From Oceanococcus sp964629015 (GTDB lineage: Bacteria > Pseudomonadota > Gammaproteobacteria > Nevskiales > Oceanococcaceae): a DNA stretch of 64,000 bases. Within the stretch, counting starts at the first letter, position 1. Every line of letters begins with the position of its first letter. The position numbers were made by a program, and so were the translations under genes. A model generated the notes under the pieces. That model searched no databases and had not been told where the DNA came from. It saw only the letters and a list, made by a program, of their open reading frames with translations. The stretch lies in contig CAZVMN010000006.1 in the NCBI GenBank assembly GCA_964629015.1, forward strand, positions 124,001 to 188,000, written 5' to 3'. Positions 61,444-64,000 of this stretch are shown piece by piece.

Positions 61444-61472
61444 AAGTATGATTTGCATTTGCAAATTCTCAA
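61444..61472 (-). promoter_or_regulatory. iucA promoter overlapped by a Fur-box-like array
   Basis: On the minus strand TTGAGA (61472-61467) and CATACT (61450-61445) are 16 nt apart. The sequence from 61462 to 61444 reads GCAAAT-GCAAAT-C-ATACTT, matching the Fur consensus GATAAT-GATAAT-C-ATTATC at 12 of 19 positions. Overlap with the promoter implies iron repression. The untranslated leader would be only about 10 nt. Confidence 0.6.
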
Positions 61473-61537
61473 CGCTATCGTGCCGACGGTTTTATGACAC
61501 GACATAAACCCTCACCACGCCCCTGCCCGATGCCCGC

Positions 61538-62743
61538 ATGAGCCGCAATTCGTACCACCCGCTCGCGCTTGCCCGCCTTGGCACGGTCGTGGCCGGACAA
61601 AGCGCAACACAAGCCATACTCCTGAGTCTGGTCCCCATACTCAGCGGGCTCGTCGGCATCAACCTGTCGCAACTGGGGGCATTGATGGCGGTTGGCACGG
61701 CGTGTTTGATGATCGCCGGGCCCTTGTGGGGGCAGCTCAGTGATCGGGTCGGGCGGCGCCCGGTGGTGCTTATCGGCCTCGGCGGCGCCTTGCTATCGCA
61801 ACTCGGATTTTCATTGATCGTGTTGCTGTTGGCTCGCGAACAACTGAGCATCAGCGTCGGCCTGACTGGGCTGGTGCTGTGCCGAGTGCTGTATGGCTTC
61901 AGCAGCGCCGGTGTGTACCCCGCGGCCCAAGCCTGGGCGGTTGAACTGAGTTCCCCGCTGACCACTCACCAGCGACTCGCGCGCATCAGTGCATCAGCAA
62001 ATGGCGGGCGCGCGCTGGGGCCCATGCTGGTCTTTCCAGCGTTGTTGATCGGCCCGCTGGGTCCATTGTTGTGGATCGTGATTTTGCCCGCCATCGGACT
62101 GCTGATCACGCGGTCCATGCCCTCGCCGCTGGCACAACCCGCAGCCGCCATGACCGACACACAGGTCATGACTAAACCGGCACGCATTCTGTTGCTGATC
62201 GCGTTTCTCGCCACCCTCGTCGTGGCCCAACTGCAACTGATGCTGGGCCCGGTGCTGTTGGATCAGTACCAATTCAGCCCGACCCAGGCCTCCTCTGGGA
62301 CCGCGCTACTGATGCTGTTGATCGTGGTGATCATGGGGCTTGTGCAATGGAAAACCCCAGGCCCCTTCCGCCACCCGCGTCTGGCGCTGCGCGTGGGGGC
62401 CAGCCTGACGCTGCTCGGCCTTGTGGTGATGACGCTAAGCCTGGGTTCGCCATGGGCACTCGCTGGCCTGGGGTTGTTCGCCCTGGGTTTTGCCGGTCTG
62501 GTGCCGGCCTACACCGCGCTGCTCAGTGCACAAAGTGGGTCACGTCAAGGCCGGCTGTTTGGCTGGGTTTCTCTGGTTCACACCAGCGGATACACCTGCG
62601 GCTTTCTGATCGCGGGTTGGCTCTATGAACGCGCCCTAAGCACACCACTGCTGGCCACAATTGGAATCGGGGTTCTCATCACCGGCATCGCGCTCAAGCT
62701 GCCCGGTGGACGTGAACCCGAAAAGCACGATTCCCCGACTTAG
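61538..62743 (+). CDS. MFS transporter, probable siderophore exporter
   Basis: The 401-aa protein has 12 hydrophobic helices and the MFS motif GPLWGQLSDRVGRRPVVLIG between helices 2 and 3, as in drug:H+ antiporters. It diverges from iucA across a 110-nt region holding the Fur-like site; an MFS gene (shiF) often sits in this place at aerobactin loci. Export of the siderophore is therefore likely but inferred. No strong ribosome binding site precedes the ATG. Confidence 0.88.
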   Translation: MSRNSYHPLALARLGTVVAGQSATQAILLSLVPILSGLVGINLSQLGALMAVGTACLMIAGPLWGQLSDRVGRRPVVLIGLGGALLSQLGFSLIVLLLAREQLSISVGLTGLVLCRVLYGFSSAGVYPAAQAWAVELSSPLTTHQRLARISASANGGRALGPMLVFPALLIGPLGPLLWIVILPAIGLLITRSMPSPLAQPAAAMTDTQVMTKPARILLLIAFLATLVVAQLQLMLGPVLLDQYQFSPTQASSGTALLMLLIVVIMGLVQWKTPGPFRHPRLALRVGASLTLLGLVVMTLSLGSPWALAGLGLFALGFAGLVPAYTALLSAQSGSRQGRLFGWVSLVHTSGYTCGFLIAGWLYERALSTPLLATIGIGVLITGIALKLPGGREPEKHDSPT

Positions 62744-64000
62744 GGTCCTGCCCTCGGGCCGCACCCGACACCCCGCGTCACCCAAAGCAGGTAAACGCAG
62801 GGAATAATCACAAGGCTCAGCAGCAACGCACTGATAGCGCCACCGAATAACGGTGCGGCAATACGCTGCATGATCTGCGAACCGGTGCCCGAGCTGAGCA
62901 TCACCGGCAGCAAACCGAAGATCAGCGTCGCGGTGGTCATGATCACCGGGCGCAGGCGTAGGCGCGCCCCATCGGCAACGGCAGCGCGCCATTCTTCCGG
63001 TGTCGGCTGGCGACCTTGAATTGAGGTATCGCGCAGCAGTTGCGCGCGCGCCATATTGAGGTAGACCAGCATGACCACGCCAATTTCAACCGCCACGCCA
63101 GCGAGCGCTATGAAACCGACGCCGACGGCAACCGACAATGGGTAGTCCAAGGCGTAGAGCAGCCAGACGCCGCCGGTCAAAGCCAGGGGAATGGTGCCCA
63201 GAATGATGGCGACCTGCGCGAAGCTACGAAACGCGACGAACAACAGCACGGTGATCACCGCCAGTGTTGCCGGCACCACCACCGCCAACTTGTGTTTGGC
63301 CCGCGCCATGTATTCGTACTGTCCCGACCAGTGCAGCGCATAACCCGCCGGCAAGGCGAGTTCACGCTCAACCAGAGCCTGAGCCTCACGGACATAAGAG
63401 CCAACATCCCGACCATCAATGTCGACAAAGACCCAGCCGGACAGCCGTGCGTTCTCGCTTTTGATCATCGGCGCACCATCGTCCACCCGCACATCCGCCA
63501 CATCTCCCAGAGCCACTTGTGCTCCTGTGGGAGTGACGATGGGTAGTGCGTCAATCGCCTCAACGGAATCGCGTACGGCCTGCGGATAACGCAGACTCAC
63601 CGGATAGCGCTCCCGCCCTTCCACTGTTTGCGTCACGTTCACGCCGCCAATCGCGCTGCGCACCACGGCTTGCAGGTCGTCGATGTTCAGGCCCAAGCGA
63701 CCTGCACGCTCCCGATCAATATCCACAGTGATGTAGCGCCCGCCCGCGACCCGCTCGGCATACACACTGGCCGTGCCGCGCACTTGTGGCAAAAGGGTTT
63801 CCAGTTGGCGTCCAATGTCCTGAATCTGCTTCAGATCGGCGCCACCAATCTTGACACCCACCGGCGTTTTGATGCCGGTGGCGAGCATGTCGATGCGGGT
63901 TTTGATCGGCATCACCCAGGCATTGGTCACACCGGGCAATTGGACGCGCTGTTTGATCTCCTCGCGAATACGTTGCAGCGTCATGCCTTCGCGCCATTCA
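62740..64000 (-). CDS. CusA/CzcA-type heavy-metal RND pump, C-terminal part (cut by window end)
   Basis: This is the C-terminal ~420 residues of an inner-membrane RND pump; the start lies beyond position 64,000, and the reading frame is open to the window edge (residues EWREGMTLQRI continue upstream). Visible are IKTRIDMLATGIKTPVGVKIGG, the periplasmic docking and pore parts, and membrane helices with GVAVEIGVVMLVYLNMARA, all typical of CusA-like Cu/Ag pumps. A Zn/Co/Cd (CzcA) specificity is less likely but not excluded. Its stop overlaps the converging MFS gene by 4 nt. Confidence 0.93.
   Translation of the reverse strand, partial: EWREGMTLQRIREEIKQRVQLPGVTNAWVMPIKTRIDMLATGIKTPVGVKIGGADLKQIQDIGRQLETLLPQVRGTASVYAERVAGGRYITVDIDRERAGRLGLNIDDLQAVVRSAIGGVNVTQTVEGRERYPVSLRYPQAVRDSVEAIDALPIVTPTGAQVALGDVADVRVDDGAPMIKSENARLSGWVFVDIDGRDVGSYVREAQALVERELALPAGYALHWSGQYEYMARAKHKLAVVVPATLAVITVLLFVAFRSFAQVAIILGTIPLALTGGVWLLYALDYPLSVAVGVGFIALAGVAVEIGVVMLVYLNMARAQLLRDTSIQGRQPTPEEWRAAVADGARLRLRPVIMTTATLIFGLLPVMLSSGTGSQIMQRIAAPLFGGAISALLLSLVIIPCVYLLWVTRGVGCGPRAGP

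Noticed and set aside
1..64000. tRNA or rRNA genes, insertion sequences, prophage, integron or CRISPR array
   Set aside because: Reading the intergenic regions, nearly all under 200 nt, showed no cloverleaf, transposase, integrase or repeat-spacer pattern. A tRNAscan or Infernal run would settle small RNAs.

Overview
The window comes from a gammaproteobacterium of moderately high GC. The evidence is the gene order around the lpx-bam-dxr-frr-pyrH-tsf-rpsB cluster, the divergent map-glnD-dapD-dapE block, lipid A and Bam genes (Gram-negative envelope), and Zur-, Fur- and FNR-type sites of gammaproteobacterial form. I cannot place the family. I see no rRNA, tRNA, CRISPR array, insertion sequence or prophage, and genes are packed with many 1-8 nt overlaps.

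Positions 1-21,100 hold a conserved housekeeping block, all on the minus strand. In transcription order it reads rpsB, tsf, a terminator, then pyrH, frr, uppS, cdsA, dxr, rseP, bamA, skp, lpxD, fabZ, lpxA, lpxB, rnhB, dnaE, accA, tilS and the start of pyrG. It covers translation factors, UMP kinase, undecaprenyl and phospholipid precursors, isoprenoids, outer-membrane assembly, lipid A, fatty acids and replication. A strong rpsB promoter with a structured leader lies at its head, back to back with map-glnD-dapD-dapE (21,215-26,623). That block ends at a bidirectional terminator facing a class I fructose-bisphosphate aldolase.

Positions 27,850-42,300 are a mixed accessory stretch: an AGCS amino-acid/sodium symporter, a DUF2333 protein, a sulfur module (SulP permease plus ETHE1-like persulfide dioxygenase, divergent from two YeeE/YedE-type membrane proteins), a FadL-type porin, a TetR regulator coupled to a GH5 endoglycoceramidase-like lipoprotein, several small hypothetical or regulatory proteins, a MAPEG protein, a crotonase and a metallophosphoesterase.

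Positions 42,316-49,938 look like a zinc-limitation island. They carry folE, a DksA with the zinc-independent cysteine pattern, a CobW/ZigA-type metallochaperone GTPase, DUF1826, Zur, a tiny His-rich protein, a beta-propeller lipoprotein, and an ABC exporter-type ATPase and permease (with a His-rich loop) plus a DUF3299 protein. Two Zur-box-like sites sit in the two divergent promoter regions. This is the most interesting part of the window.

Positions 49,989-64,000 hold oxidative-stress, iron and metal functions: an exported catalase-peroxidase, a 2OG-Fe dioxygenase, a promoter with a structured leader and a 62-aa ORF of unknown function, ompW behind a perfect FNR/Anr box, an SRPBCC-SDR fusion, an aerobactin-type iucABCD operon with a Fur-like promoter and a divergent MFS exporter, and the C-terminal half of a CusA-type heavy-metal RND pump cut by the window end.
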